A stretch of DNA of 64,000 bases from Astrocystis sublimbata (GCA_022453515.1 JAJNNY010000015.1:1-64000); one strand, 5' to 3'; positions 22,432 through 35,400 are shown, counted from the stretch's first letter. Made by a program: numbers and translations. The notes: generated by a model not told the origin, from the letters alone.

Positions 22432-23488
22432 ATGGACCAGGGGCCCCGCGATAGCGATTCCCTCCCCAAGCGTAGCCACAGCGACGCCAACGACAGCCCC
22501 ATGGTCTTTGACAGCATCCTGCCGGCATCGGTCAGGTCCGGCATCTCGGCCCTCCAGTCCCTCCGCCGAGCAGACCGCTTCTCCATCATCTCGCTACGCC
22601 GCCAGTTCTCCTTCTCAGCGCTAAGAAGCTCCTCCACCGAGGAGTTAGTCCTGACCAGCAGCCGCCGCCAAGAGGCCGAGGTCTACGAAGCGGCCATGGA
22701 TTCCGATGCTGAGATGCAGGTCGCCGCCCCCGCCCCCGCCGCCTCCGCGGAGCGCAGTGTTGCCAAGGTGCCGCAGACGCCGCCGCCTGTTGATGTCCGG
22801 TGGAAATATGCAGAGCAAGGTAGGTGCATTCCCTAGCTTTTCCTTGCCATTGTCGCCTGTTGAGTAAAGAGCAACGGTGATCGGTGATGGCAATGGTAAC
22901 GATGATGCTGATGCTAACGCCGTTCGTCACATAGGCATGAAAATGCACGAAGGAGCCTACCTCGAGAAAGACGACTCGGCCTTCTCCCGCAAGTCCTACG
23001 TCGACGGCCTAGCCTACATGCTAATGGCGCTGCCCGACGACCTCAGCGAGCAAGAAGCGGCCAAGCTCTGGGACGCCCTGCCGCCGTCCATGGCCGACGC
23101 GAACCGCGGGCTGAACGGGGGGCGGGGCAACCGAGCCATCATCTGGATGCCGCGGCCCGAGAGCCGCACGGCGCTGCAGCGGTGCGTCGCGGCCATGGTG
23201 GCCACCTTCGTCAAGCTGATCTACGTCCTGTCGAGCGTCGGCATGCACTACGAGCGCAAGCACAACATCTCGCAGCAGATCGCCTCCCGCAGCTTCGTCA
23301 TCGTCACCGAGGTCGGGCGACATGGCCTGGATCTGAGTACCAAGATCTGTGCGATGAAAGATGGCCGGGTCGGCAAGGCTGTGAGCAGTCTTGTTGGATG
23401 GACGGCTGAGGGCGTCACTTATGGTATTCAGGATGGCGTGGGCCAGGGCCTGACTTGGATTGAAACGAAGTCGGAGCCGCGACGGTGA
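22432..23488 (+). CDS. Conserved fungal protein of unknown function
   Basis: Two exons (22432-22819 and 22935-23488) give 313 residues; donor GTAGGT, acceptor CATAG, phases agree. The N-terminal third is Ser/Arg-rich and probably disordered (LRRADRFSIISLRRQFSFSA). The second exon looks structured: MKMHEGAYLEKDDSAF, LMALPDDLSEQEAAKLWDAL, a hydrophobic helix (CVAAMVATFVKLIYVLSSVG, possible membrane segment) and a Gly-rich end (VGWTAEGVTYGIQDGVGQG). I recognise this as a conserved-hypothetical type but cannot name a function. The start is the first Met in a long 5' frame that begins in a TTTACC-rich leader. Confidence 0.75.
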
Positions 23489-24011
23489 TGGGGAGCTTAA
23501 TTATGATGATGACGATGAATGACTTGCTTGCTTCGCTGCCTGGGACCAGTACACGGGGGGAACGGTGGAAGGAGCATATATATACGGGAATAGCATCTCT
23601 GGCGTTTCTGGTTAGATTTAGACGCTTCATGGTTGGGTAAATGGGATGCTCTGATAGATATTTGGGTCGCTGAATAAGCTAGAAAGTAGCTAGCGCTAGA
23701 CTAGGTAATACATTTTGTTCAATACACACTCGAATAAATCATGCTCGACACCTAAATTCGGGACTTGATCCTCTCGGCTGTCCTCCCAAGCACCAAACTA
23801 CCATGATAGTGTCTCGGTAGCTAATGTGACACCCCGTATATATCACCATGGTATCATGCCCACAGTCGATATGGAAGAATGCTAGTATATTCGATTGTGG
23901 GCTGCCACGCCGTTCGCCAAAGACCGAAACACCTGCGTTGAATAAACAACCGCCCGTCGATAATCTTGTCGAAACATCGTGTCTGTGTATGTACATCCGT
24001 AGAAGGGCGAG
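23489..24011. other. Convergent 3' intergenic region
   Basis: About 520 bases between two genes that converge here. No coding signal; holds 3' UTRs. Confidence 0.7.
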
Positions 24012-24816
24012 CTATGCACTACCGCTCCCAGAAGCAGTCGCCTTCTCGGCCGCAATCTTAGCCTCCATATTCCTCCTCGCGGCGAGGATCATATCGTCGC
24101 GTCTGCGCTGGAGAGCACTCTGCCGTTCTTCGCGATTGTTACTCCACGCCTTCTTCCCTCTGGTCTCGACGCCTTCGGCCGAGCTGCTACTGCCGGTGTC
24201 GTTGTTAAGCCTGTCGTGGAGCTTGTATCGCGTTATGAGATCGGGCTCGGCGGGGCGCGAGGTGGCCTTGGCGGGTTGCGGCGTCGATGAAGGGGGTGTT
24301 GCGCTTGGTGGTGGCGGTGGAGGTTGGAACGATGTCGGAGGCTGGGGGGATGGCGCGAGTCAGTTTTGAAAAACACCACGGGAAGCGTAGAAAACACGTG
24401 AAGAGGACAGTAGAGGGAGTCTACTGTCCATTCTTGTGCATTGCCCCCATGTCTTTGACTGAGGGAGGTCATGTGCATGTAGCTGCAGCCAAGTGGCGAC
24501 AACATAAGGGCAGAAATGCAGGTCACACGACACTTACGGCATTCAAGTTCCCGGCCAATATCCTCTCGGTGGTGGCGGCCACATTGCCAGAGTTACGTTG
24601 CAGCTCCCACAGGACGGTGCGCCGGTCTAGTTGTGGGAACATCTGCTGTATCCGTTCGACAGCGGCCTCGCGGGCTCTGGTGCTCGCGGCGGCATCTCGG
24701 GTGCGAGGCGCTCCAGGCGCTGTTGATGACGTGAAAAACAAGTACCGGATGGCGAGCCCGCCCAAGACTACAATAAAAACGAGCGACGTGAATGACACCT
24801 GCTCCTCTTCCGCCAT
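24012..24816 (-). CDS. CUE1-like ER membrane ubiquitin-conjugation adaptor
   Basis: Two exons (24538-24816 and 24012-24341) give 202 residues, donor GTAAGT, acceptor CCCCAG, phase 0. The start at 24816 (MAEEEQVSF) is preferred over an upstream Met because a membrane helix follows directly (SLVFIVVLGGLAIRYLFF, about residues 10-27). A CUE domain spans about 50-90 with MFPQLDRRTVLWELQRNSGN and TTERIL. The second exon has a Pro-rich linker (PPPPPPSATPPS) and a charged helix (REERQSALQRRRDDMILAARR) that resembles the E2-activating U7BR region of Cue1. Cue1 anchors the E2 enzyme Ubc7 at the ER for protein degradation. The helix match is by general look only. Confidence 0.85.
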
Positions 24817-25527
24817 GGTGTGTTCGATGGTGCTGGAGACGCGGCGATGTGTGGTTGGGAATGACAATGGGTCTGGTGGCGAGCCAGCCTCGGTGTAGGT
24901 ACTGCCAAGGCGATAGATAGGGTGTGTGCAGTGCGCACTCGAGCTCGTGATCCTCCTGCTTCCTTCGCCCTACTTGTTCGTCTCTAATATGCAGTAATAG
25001 GGCTTTCTGGCGTAGAGTAGGGGTGACAAAGGCAGGAACTCGGTACTTGAGCCTCGTCGGGAAATGGTCGTTGTTGCTGGGGATGACTAGAATGACGTTG
25101 GTATCGGAATGATGGGCGAGGTCATGTTGGCAGTAGTTCAGACTTAGTAATCGAGCATCAAGGACCAGCACTGCCCTTGGCTGGTCTACTAGACTAGGGT
25201 CACCTCCGTCCGAACCTCATCGAATTTCCATAGCTGTCCCTGTGACTTTAGATACGATCTATCAACTGTCTCGGTCTAATTACCTACGTACATGTTTCTC
25301 TATCCTTAATCGAAATGATGAACCCGATGATAAGACATGGCTAGAGCCGTCAACACTGCCGTATTGATCTACCAACTCACGATCACCAGCGGACCCGAGA
25401 CAAGTTACATGAGAGTGACGGCTTTCCAGTCACAGTACAATTAAACATAGTGTCCAAGCTTAGCCCGATCAAGTCACAGAAGCCCTTCTTCACAACGCTG
25501 GACAAGCCAGCGAGAGCAATGAAAGGG
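24817..25527. other. Intergenic, no recognisable gene
   Basis: About 710 bases between the CUE1-like gene start and the 3' end of U2 snRNA. No ORF of note. Confidence 0.65.
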
Positions 25528-25716
25528 TTCGCGTCGCCTGGAGGCAGTGTAATACCAGGGACACGGTGAGGGCGATCATGCGCAAGCACAGAGGATACGC
25601 CTTCGGGTGATAAAAATTAGAATAATCACGATTGAGTCCAGTAGGACTCTTTCAGAGATTAAACTGAAAAGAACAGATACTACACTTGATCTAAGCCAAA
25701 AGGCAAAGAGAGCTAA
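25528..25716 (-). ncRNA. U2: U2 spliceosomal small nuclear RNA
   Basis: Read on the minus strand, the sequence carries the invariant U2 5' part: CTCTTTGCCTTTTGGCTTAG, then ATCAAGTGTAGTATCTGTTC. The branch-site recognition GTAGTA is intact. A stem IIa/IIb-like region follows (TTTCAGTTTAATCTCTGAAA), then the Sm site AATTTTTA and a terminal stem-loop with CCTGG TATTACACTG CCTCCAGG, matching U2 stem-loop IV. Ends are estimated from yeast and human U2; both are good to about 5 bases. The length of about 189 is close to human U2 (188) and far shorter than the 1.2 kb Saccharomyces form. U2 pairs with the intron branch point in the spliceosome. Confidence 0.96.
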
Positions 25717-25761
25717 AGAAGAAAGGAAAGTAACCCTCAAAGTCTGGGAGGGAGGGCACCT

Positions 25762-25770
25762 ATTTATACC
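25762..25770 (-). promoter_or_regulatory. TATA-like element upstream of U2
   Basis: On the minus strand GTATAAATA lies about 45-55 bases before the estimated U2 5' end, a plausible position for the core promoter of an RNA polymerase II snRNA gene. No other element could be named. Confidence 0.5.
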
Positions 25771-26217
25771 CAGATCAGACTCAGCACGGACCAGGTGATG
25801 ATGGGCGACGAGCGGGGTCACGGGGCTTATGAGTCACAAGCCCAAGGCTCCAATTGGCTGAGTGCAGGCGCAATGGAGCAGGCTATTGGGTAGCTACTGC
25901 CCTACAGTGAATACCTAGGCCCGCTAGGTACGAAACACAGCACCTGGGCAGGCTCGGCAGGTACTGGCCAAGGCCAAGGCAGAAGGTACCTTGGTACTTA
26001 TCTGATCGGGCACCAATGGCTGCCAGCTGGATTGACGACATGTGGCTTGGTCCGAGACTAGCGGAGGGGCAGTTGTGGCTTGCACCCCTGCAGCTCCCCT
26101 CCGTGATTGTTTTGTTGACTTTCGCAACATGAGGGTACGCGCAGCAACGGTCAACAACAAACCCAACGATTTCGCACAACCGGCTTTGGACGACTGCCAA
26201 CGGTCCCAGTCGCCAAA

Positions 26218-29200
26218 ATGAGGGTCATAGAAGTGATAATAGACGTAAGAGTTCCCCTCCCTCACCCAACAACACCCCTCTAACCCGCAAAAGGGCTTCA
26301 AATCGTATGCGGTGAGGACCGTCATCTCAGGATGGTGAGTAAACAATGCTACCCCAGGCCGGCGCATTGCGGGCGCTGATGTCGCGTAGGGACGAGAGTT
26401 TCAACTCCATTACCGGCCTCAACGGCAGCGGAAAATCCAACATCCTGGACTCCATTTGCTTCGTGCTGGGTATCACGAACATGTCAACAGTGCGAGCGCA
26501 AAACTTACAGGTACGGACGACGATCAGAAAGCACACGAGGCATGTTACAAGGCTGACAGGCACACCTTGCAGGATCTCATATACAAGCGCGGTCAAGCAG
26601 GCGTTACGAAAGCCAGCGTCACCATCGTTTTCGACAACAAAGATAAAGAAAAGTCCCCCATCGGTTTCGAGGAATATGGCACCATCAGTGTTACCAGGCA
26701 GATCGTTTTGGGTGGCACATCGAAATACCTGATCAACGGACACCGCGCGCAACAGCAGACCGTCCAAAACCTCTTCCAATCCGTGCAACTCAACATCAAC
26801 AACCCCAACTTCCTGATCATGCAGGGTAAAATCACAAAGGTCCTAAACATGAAGTCTGTCGAGATCCTCGCCATGATCGAGGAGGCCGCGGGCACGAGGA
26901 TGTTTGAGGATCGGCGAGACAAGGCCCTGAAGACCATGGCCAAGAAGGAGATGAAGCTTCAGGAGATAACGGAGTTGCTGCGCGATGAGATCGAGCCCAA
27001 GCTAGAAAAGCTACGCACCGAAAAGCGTGCATTCCTGGACTTCCAACAGACCCAGAACGATCTCGAGAGGTTGACGAGGGTGGTGGTGGCCCACGACTAT
27101 GTCCGATACCAAGAACGATTGACGCAATCCGAGGCCGATCTCGAGAACAAGAAACAACGGCGGAACGATTTGGAAACCTCTGCTTCCAGACTCAAGAGCG
27201 AAATATCCCACCTCGAACAAGATGTCAAGAGAGTGAGGGCGGAGCGTGACAAGGAGCTGAAGAAAGGAGGCAAAGCTCAAGCACTGGAAGACAGTGTAAA
27301 GAAACATTCCAACGAGCTGGTTCGCTTAGCTACCGTCGTCGACCTCAAGAAATCCAGCTTGGGAGAGGAAGAGGAGCGAAAAGAGTCTGTACAGAGAAAC
27401 GTCGCTGAGTTAGAGGCGGCCCTCCAAGAGAAGTCAAAGGCGTACGAAGAAATTAAGACCAGATACGATACAGCGAAAGAAGAGAACGAGAAACAAGCAC
27501 AGGAAGCAGAGTCAAAGGAAGAACTACTCCAAACGCTGCAGACTGGTGTTGCATCCAAGGAAGGCCAAGAAAGCGGATATCAAGGGCAATTACAAGACGC
27601 AAGGAACCGTGCCGCGACTTCTGCTACCGAGCAGGAACAAGCGAAAGTGAAAATAGCACACTTGGAGAAGCGTGTCAAAGAAGAGGAACCGCGGGCCAAG
27701 AAGGCCAAAGAACAGAATGCTGGTCTCCTGAATGACTTGGAAGGCTTACGGTCACAATCACAGAAGCTTGAAGCACAGCTCGGCAAGCTAGGCTTCGAGC
27801 CCGGGCAGGAGGAAGACATGTACAAGCAACAGTCCTCATTGCAGCAGTCCATTCGAGGTCTCCGGCAAGAAGCTGATGGTCTCAAACGCAAGGTCGCAAA
27901 TATCGACCTCAGCTATGCTGATCCCACACCCAACTTTGACCGATCAAAGGTGAAGGGACTGGTTGCCCAGCTATTCACCCTGGATAAGGACCATACAGAG
28001 GCAGGCACAGCTTTGGAAATATGCGCTGGTGGCCGCCTTTACAACGTCGTTGTCGACAGCGAGGTGACTGGTACCCAACTCCTCCAAGGGGGCAAGCTAC
28101 GAAAGCGGGTTACCATTATTCCGTTGAACAAGATCGCAGCATTCAAAGCCTCTGCCCAAACCATTGCAACAGCGCAAAAGATCGCCCCAGGAAAGGTCGA
28201 CCTTGCGCTGTCGCTCGTTGGGTATGACGATCAAGTTTCGGCTGCCATGGAATACGTGTTCGGTAACACTCTTGTTTGCCATGATGCCGAGACAGCAAAG
28301 AGAGTAACGTTCGATCCCAGTGTCCGAATGAGGAGTATAACACTTGAAGGTGATGCCTATGATCCTTCGGGGACCTTGTCGGGTGGCAGCGCGCCTAACT
28401 CGAGCGGAGTGCTTGTGACCCTTCAGAAGCTGAATGATGTCAACCGCCAACTGAAGGAAGCCGAGACTTCCCTGCACGAAATACAAGCTCACATATCTCG
28501 AGAGAAGTCCAAGCTTGACCAGGCTCGTACGATCAAGCAGGAGCTGGACCTCAAGAGCCACGAGATCAAATTGGCGGAGGAGCAAATCAGCGGCAACTCA
28601 TCCTCCTCCATCATTCAGGAGGTAGAGAACATGAAGAAAAGCATCGGCGAATTGAAGACTAGCAGTGCTGAAGCAAAGAAGAGACAAGCTGAGGCCAGTG
28701 CCGATGTCAAACGGATAGAAAAGGACATGAAGGATTTCGAGAATAACAAGGATTCGAAACTTGTCGAACTCCAAGCAAATCTTGACAAGCTGAGGGATAC
28801 TCTGACCAAGAACTCGGGGACTGTCAAGACCTTGCAGAAGGAATTACAAAATGCACAGCTGGATTCTGAGCAAGTATCTTCTGATCTTGCCGCTGCGAGA
28901 GAGCAACTTCTCGAGGTCGAAATGGCTATCAAGGCGCAACTGGAGGAAATCGAAGAGGTCACAAAACAACAAGCCAAATTGCAAGACACCCATGACATCG
29001 CTCAAGCAGAGCTTGACGACGAACGTGCCAAGCTTACTGGATTCGATGATGAGTTGCGCGCATTAGAAGATGCCACTCGATCGAAGAATGCTCGCATAGC
29101 TGAAGAAAGCCTAGAGATGCAGAAGCTAGGCCACCAGGTCGAGAAGTTCAACAAGGAGCAACAGAACGCCGTGCAGGCTGTCGCCCACATGGAGCAGGAG

Positions 29201-29995
29201 CACGAGTGGATAGCAGACGAGCAGGACAAGTTCGGCCGCAGCGGCACGCCGTACGACTTCAAGTCGCAGAACATCGTCGAGTGCAAGGCGACGCTGAAAA
29301 ACCTGACGGACCGCTTCCAGGGCATGAAGAAGAAGATCAACCCCAAGGTCATGAACATGATCGACAGCGTCGAGAAGAAGGAGGTCGGCCTCAAGACTAT
29401 GATGAAGACGGTCATACGCGACAAGCGCAAGATCGAGGAGACTATCGTTAGTCTTGACGACTACAAGAAGAAGGCCCTCCTCAAGACGTGGCAGAAGGTC
29501 AATGCCGACTTTGGCCAGATCTTCTCGGAGCTGCTGCCCGGCGGTAGCTTTGCGAAGCTCGACCCGCCCGAGGGCAAGACTATCAATGAGGGCCTGGAGG
29601 TCAAGGTCTGCTTGGGTAAGGTGTGGAAGCAAAGTTTGACGGAGTTGAGTGGTGGTCAACGGTTAGTGCTCTTTTTTTCTCTCGTTTTCCAAATTTGCTA
29701 TTGATTCATATGCTAATATTGAGGTCGCAGATCCCTTGTCGCCCTTTCTCTCATCATGGCTCTCTTGCAATTCAAGCCTGCCCCTATGTACATTCTCGAC
29801 GAGGTCGACGCCGCCCTGGATCTGTCACACACTCAAAATATCGGCCGCCTCATCAAGACGCGCTTCAAGGGCTCCCAGTTCATCGTCGTCTCGCTCAAGG
29901 ACGGCATGTTCCAGAACGCCAACCGCATCTTCCGCACCCGCTTCTCCGAGGGCACGAGTATGGTGCAGGCATTGACTGCTGCGGACTTTAAGTAA
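26218..29995 (+). CDS. SMC2: SMC2, condensin ATPase subunit
   Basis: Five exons (26218-26244, 26294-26334, 26390-26510, 26573-29661, 29731-29995) give 1180 residues, the usual SMC2 size. The first three exons are tiny and split the N-terminal ATPase head: [23 protein letters not shown], then [17 protein letters not shown] (Walker A). Exon 4 holds the coiled coils and a hinge at about residues 523-666 ([11 protein letters not shown] to GGSAPNSSG). Exon 4 ends in the ABC signature LSGGQR, split by the last intron, and exon 5 has Walker [15 protein letters not shown]2 pairs with SMC4 in condensin to compact chromosomes. The gene is divergent from U2 with about 500 bases between. Confidence 0.97.
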
Positions 29996-30774
29996 GGCTG
30001 TCGCAGTTTAAACTCGGGGCAAGTGATGCTAGATGAGATGATACATATGGTATGGGCTTGGGTATATAGGGGTTATGGGGCAGTAATGAGGTGTTGACGA
30101 AGTCATGAATTGGTTGCGCATGTTGTACACACACACATGGGCTGGGGGGGCACTTGGTTCGGTAGATACCTAATGCGTGTGCAATGTGGGCATTTCGAAA
30201 AGGGGACTGACTTTTTTGGCGCCGGCGATACATACATAGCGTAATGTGCGGGCATGGTTCTGTTTGTTTATTGTCTGTTGAAACGCACTATTCAGGTTCG
30301 GTTGGAATTTGATAGTTTGACGATGAAAGATGTTATGTTCTATACCTTATCTTGTTACTGTTCCAGGTTGATGAGTTAAGGAGTTGCCGTGTAGTTATCT
30401 CGCCCTTCCTGCCTTTGGCCTCGGAATGGTGTTGATATTTACGGTGGGAAATGTATTAAGGTAGTGAATACCGAGATATCCCTCATAAGACAGTCGGGTT
30501 GTAGTATGTTCGAGATATAGATCTATGTACATAAAAGAATACAAAGGTAGACTTTCATGCCATACACAGTTCGTCAATATGACACTGTTCAAGAACCAAG
30601 GATCGGCGAGTTGACTTAGGCCCGAGATGTATATATATATATATATATATGTATGTATAATTCTATTCATATGTACAGGCGAACACATCGCCAAATCCTG
30701 CCTCTAATTCTTTTCTATATTTCGCGATCTTCGCAAACATCGCCGCACACTCAGGCAAGGTACTTTGTTTGTAT
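29996..30774. other. Convergent 3' intergenic region with TA repeat
   Basis: Between the 3' ends of SMC2 and the MOSC gene. Contains a TA dinucleotide run at 30629-30650. No coding signal. Confidence 0.65.
30629..30650. repeat. TA dinucleotide microsatellite
   Basis: About eleven tandem TA units in the convergent intergenic region between SMC2 and the MOSC gene. Confidence 0.95.
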
Positions 30775-32462
30775 CTATTGCTTCACATAAACATGCTCCC
30801 CCCTCTCCTCAACCACCACTGTCTGGCCCACCGCGACCCAAGCGGAGCGTCCATCATCAGGCTCTTCATCACCCATCAACCCAGACCCCGACCCAGAGGA
30901 TTTCTCGCTGGTGAAGTGGGGATTCGTGTCGACTTCGAACAGCGGCGTCAGCTGCATGCCGAGACAGCCGTGCAGCGGCGCGCCGGCATCGACCTCGCGC
31001 AGGGCGCGCAGCGAGCGGTCGGGCTCGCGCGCGTGTCGCTCGCCTGTGACTGGGTCCACGTTGGGCATCTTGCACCGCACCGTGCGGCATGAGACGTGGA
31101 AGACGGCGTCGTTGTAGAGACCGGATGTGCCGGGCTTGAAGCGCGTCTGCTTCCAGGTTTCTTCGTCGTAGGGCGCGAGGTTGGAGACTGTGTTAGTTGG
31201 GTAGTGTTAGTATGTAGTTGACTGATTATACCGAGTGGGGTAGGGAAAGGTAAGGTGAGGTGAGGTAATGTGAAGGGATGGATGGATGGATGGGGTCTTA
31301 CGGATGATGTTGGCGCGGAAGCGGCGCGCGTCGAGCTCCTTCAGGTCATCGTCCTTGGGCACGTCCTCGCTGAGCTTTTGGACGCTGTTTAAAGATAGGA
31401 CGTGTAGTGGGTACTAAGGTTGATGTCAGCTTTTTCGTTCTAGTTTTTGGACTTGTAGATGTATGTGGATAGAGACGTGCAAAAAGTAATAAGCTGACTG
31501 TCATCGCGGACAGGAAAATATTGTAACGATAGTGAAAAAGTAAGTGGACTTACCGCATCTTGGAACCCAGTCACAGGCTGATAACCGGCATCGTCTTTCA
31601 CAGGCGCACATCTGTAGACCTCACGAAGCTTTGCCGGATCGATACGGAACAGGCCCAATTTATTGCTCACGCCCAAGTACAGCATCAGCTCCGGGGGCAG
31701 ATCCGACGACATGTTAAGCGCGGGGACGACGTCCTTCCAGATCTTGACGTCCTCGAACGCGTACCCCTTGTCCTTGATCTCGTACTCGGACGGGAAGTCG
31801 ACGGGCAGCAGGATCTCCCTCTCGGGCTTCGCGGCCGCGCCGCCGGCGAGCTTGGCCAGGACGGTCTGCAGGAGCCCGCGCCACCCGGCCTCCTTCCAGG
31901 GGAAGCGCACGATCAGGAAGGCCTCGCGCGACGGCTTCAGCGACTGCCGGCGGAACTTCATCTCGTCGGGCAGCCAGAGGTCGACTTTCACCGTCGCGAG
32001 GCGCGGGAACTGCCGCTGCGTGATGAACTCCCACTTGTGCGCGCTCTTGGCCGCCGCCGTCTCGTCCACGGCCACGGGGAACGGGCTCTTCAGCTGCGCG
32101 AAGGTGAAGAGACGGTCGTATTCCAGCCCCTGCGGCAGCACGCGCGCGCGCGCCACCTCGATGGCGCGGCATGACTTGACGGGGTGGATAAAGAGGCTCT
32201 GCACCGTCGCGGGCTTGCCGTCGCGCGGCGCGTGCACGGCTGTGTTGTGCTGGTCTTTGAGGCCGCTCTTGGATCGCCGTACGCCGGTCAGGCTGTGCGT
32301 CTGCAGCAGCGCGTCGCTGGGGCGCACCGGCACCGGCGGCAGGACCAGGAACACGGGGATGATGAAGGCGACGCAGGTGAGGATGAGGAAGAACAAGGAA
32401 GTGTTGTCGAGGGCCCTGAGATCGTCCCAGATGGACGTCTCGCCCATCGTGGCGGCGGCCAT
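30775..32462 (-). CDS. Membrane-anchored MOSC-domain (mARC-like) protein
   Basis: Three exons (31554-32462, 31302-31413, 30775-31187) give 477 residues with matching phases. The N-terminus has one transmembrane helix (FFLILTCVAFIIPVFLVLPP, about residues 24-45). The MOSC N-terminal beta-barrel begins with VQSLFIHPVKSCRAIEV and LEYDRLFTF. The MOSC domain proper ends with CRTVRCKMPNVDPVTGERH; C379 in this motif is at the position of the molybdenum-ligating Cys of mARC/MOSC enzymes. Relatives are molybdenum-cofactor enzymes that reduce N-hydroxylated compounds on the outer mitochondrial membrane; anchoring here supports that place, but the substrate is unknown. Exon 1 is GC-rich compared with its neighbours. 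The intron 31188-31301 contains a GGAT microsatellite. Confidence 0.88.
31278..31294. repeat. GGAT microsatellite in MOSC intron 2
   Basis: Short run of GGAT units next to GAGGT/GTGAG-rich sequence inside the second intron of the MOSC gene. Confidence 0.85.
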
Positions 32463-35400
32463 GTTGTATGTGCCGGCTATACCTACTTCCTCTAGTACTG
32501 TAACTTCGTGGTTGGATTACCGGTAATTATTGCGAGTGACGTCGACGTCTCCGAAATCAACCTCCGATGATCATCGGTTCCCAAATTCGCAAATAACACC
32601 CGATTCCGCTTAACTTGGCCGGCAAGAAAGCGTCGTCGTCGTAATTAATTAAGTATGTAATATCTATCTTGCTTAGTGCATCATACAAGTTAAGCTTAGG
32701 TAATTGGTCGGCGTACGAATCGGAACTAAAGGAAATTCTAACAAAATTTAGGCTGTCTGTAATATGAGCGAGCCCTCCTACCTCGGCGCGCGGTCGGGAT
32801 GTTAGGTGGTGTAAAGTGGCCTCTTTATTTTTTTAACGTGGGAGAAAACGGCATATCCTTGTCAAGTTGATAGCTTCGTTTTGTGTGTTTCCGAAACCCA
32901 CAATATGAGACACTTGAGAAACAAAGGAGGCCGAGGGGCGGCGCCACCACGTGACTGCGCGTCTCGACGACTCCTTCATTCTTGTTGGGGCGACGGAAAT
33001 GTTTAATGTTTCGAGTTCTGGCGCACAGAGGTTGTTCGATATTCTGTTTATAGTATAGATGGCAATTAATATTTCCAATTGTAATAGCGGCCAAATTATG
33101 ATGTGTTAGCCAACAAGGTTTCTCATGCATCTTCGATAGAATGGATGTATATGATCGAGGACTATAGAGTGTATATCAGATTGGGTATTGGGTAGCTGGA
33201 CCTCGGTGCTCGGGACTTCCAAACCCCAGCACCACCATCACCACCGACTTCCACACATGATAGGCTCCTATAGTTCTCGCGGCTATGTTCTAGTCGGCAC
33301 TTTTGCCTTTGGTAGGGTTACGGTTGCGCAGGTAATATATCGGTGTACTAATTATGGACGACGGTTGTAATATGCTGCAGTAGTGCTCCCGTAGCGTGGT
33401 GTTCTAAATCTGGTGGTCAGCAAGCCATCCTCAACCGTTTTCCAGTCCGTCCATCTCGAAGCCGACAGAGCCGCAACGGAGGTGGTGTCACTAGCTAGCT
33501 GCCTGCTCATATGAAATGCGGTGGGAGGCTAATTATTCATGTAGCTATATATATACATATACATATACATATAGTATATACCCATAACTTGTCGTCATCG
33601 GGCACATGGCCACCGCTCATTTCGTGATCCATCAATTTGGTTAAACGGATCGAGTGGGAAGCAGCACGCTGCTGGCACGGCTGGCTCACTTTCACGAAAC
33701 ATGTGCTGATCGCTGATGGGCTATCGTGCCTCTTCAAGGGTCATGGTTCCTCTATCGGGATGATACCTATAGGCATGACTGCAATATTGGACCGGGAGCA
33801 GATTCTAGTTCATATAGTATACCAATTTATACCATACTGCCATTGCGCTACTCGATGCCTACAGTACTATTAGATAGCCTAGTCTCTGTCTGTGCAAGGG
33901 AGTTGCAAAGACCCCAATGCTTGTTTGGGTATATGTGTAGTATATATAGCCATGTGCACGGGCACAAGCTGAAAGCGTCGCGATTTATTGCATGCAATCT
34001 TACTCACTTACATCTCGTCGGAGATAACGGGCCTCATTTGAAATCTGACCGCTACAGCTTCACTTTTCTCTATCCCAGACCCTCTTACTTGTACTGAGCC
34101 CGTCGTGTTCGTGTTAGAGGAAGCGCGTCTTGGTGGAGAGGCGTGCGGCGGCGGCAGCGCCAAACAGTTAGCCCCAGCCAGGATGATCGCATCATGGCCC
34201 GTCGCGCTTCGGTTTGGAGCTACGGCAGAAGAGGAAGACGAAGAGCACAGTCAATACAAGACAGTCTTCTAGAGCGCTACCGCCCGGTCTGATTTAGGGT
34301 TGTAACAGTCGATGGCGTTGTCGCCACAACGATTGCGACGGTAGTATTGCGCGCGCCTGGTGGGTGTGCGTAGCGTAGCATAGCATAGTACCTGCTAGTG
34401 GTAACTTGTAAGCATGCCTAATAGCTCGAATCTCCTTCTTGGCGGGCTTATTTCGAGGCGTGATGCCAACGGCCCTACTTCTTTTGCTAACGGCACCAGC
34501 TCGCCAGGTGGTATTACGAGCCCGCGGACCCTTGTCTGCCCGCCCTCTGCGCCGTACGCTAGGAAGGTAAAATCTGTAATTTGGACCACAGACACGACAT
34601 GTTGTTCTTGCTAGCGTGCCCAGTACGTGCGTGATATTGGCTATATACATACTTCTATAGCAGGTAGTATTGACGATACGTCCAGGTGTCCGTCCCCAAG
34701 ACAAACAGTCATTTGCGGTGTAGTATAAACACGTGTAGATGTGGTAACATGTAACGTGTAACACATCGTAGGTTGCACTAATTGTTCCCTGCAGATTCCT
34801 TGCTGCCTGCTAGGTCAAGCATGGCATTGTCCCTTGTCAATGGGTCTTGTCTAAGCACTAGGTAGATGGCGGAGAGATTTTGTATGATCCCAGAGCTGCG
34901 GGTTCAGAAAAGTCGCCGACATTTCCGGCTGTCTCCTTCCAGCCATTGATGTAACGACGTAACGAAACCTGTGGTGCTGATATTTACACATACGATATCT
35001 TCAGCCCCCAATAGGTGAATCTCAGGAGCATAGTAACGCCGATACGAGAGACGCAAAATGCCGGAACATGACAAATGCGACATGCATAGTAGGAATACAG
35101 GAGCAAGGGTATACGCCGTGTTGAGACCGCTCACTATCCAGTAGAAGAGTGCGGTCTCCGTAGCTTGGACTTGGGGTGCCGACAGACGTTCGGGGCTGCG
35201 ATGCGTGGTAGAGGCGTCAGGCTTGGCAACGCGAGATTACCGCTCTAAAGACTAACGCCTCCCGTCATGGGGTGCTGGATAGGCAGCTGACAGCCAAATC
35301 TGCAGGTCCTGTGCACGGTGGTTTACTACTGATATCCATATACATGTGCGGTGGCGTTTGATCCGGGCTCGGGTACTTCCCAATGGACTGGGAGTCATTA

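Noticed and set aside
34294..34764. 156-codon minus-strand ORF in the gene desert
   Set aside because: Residue composition is random-looking and no motif or splice partner is visible.
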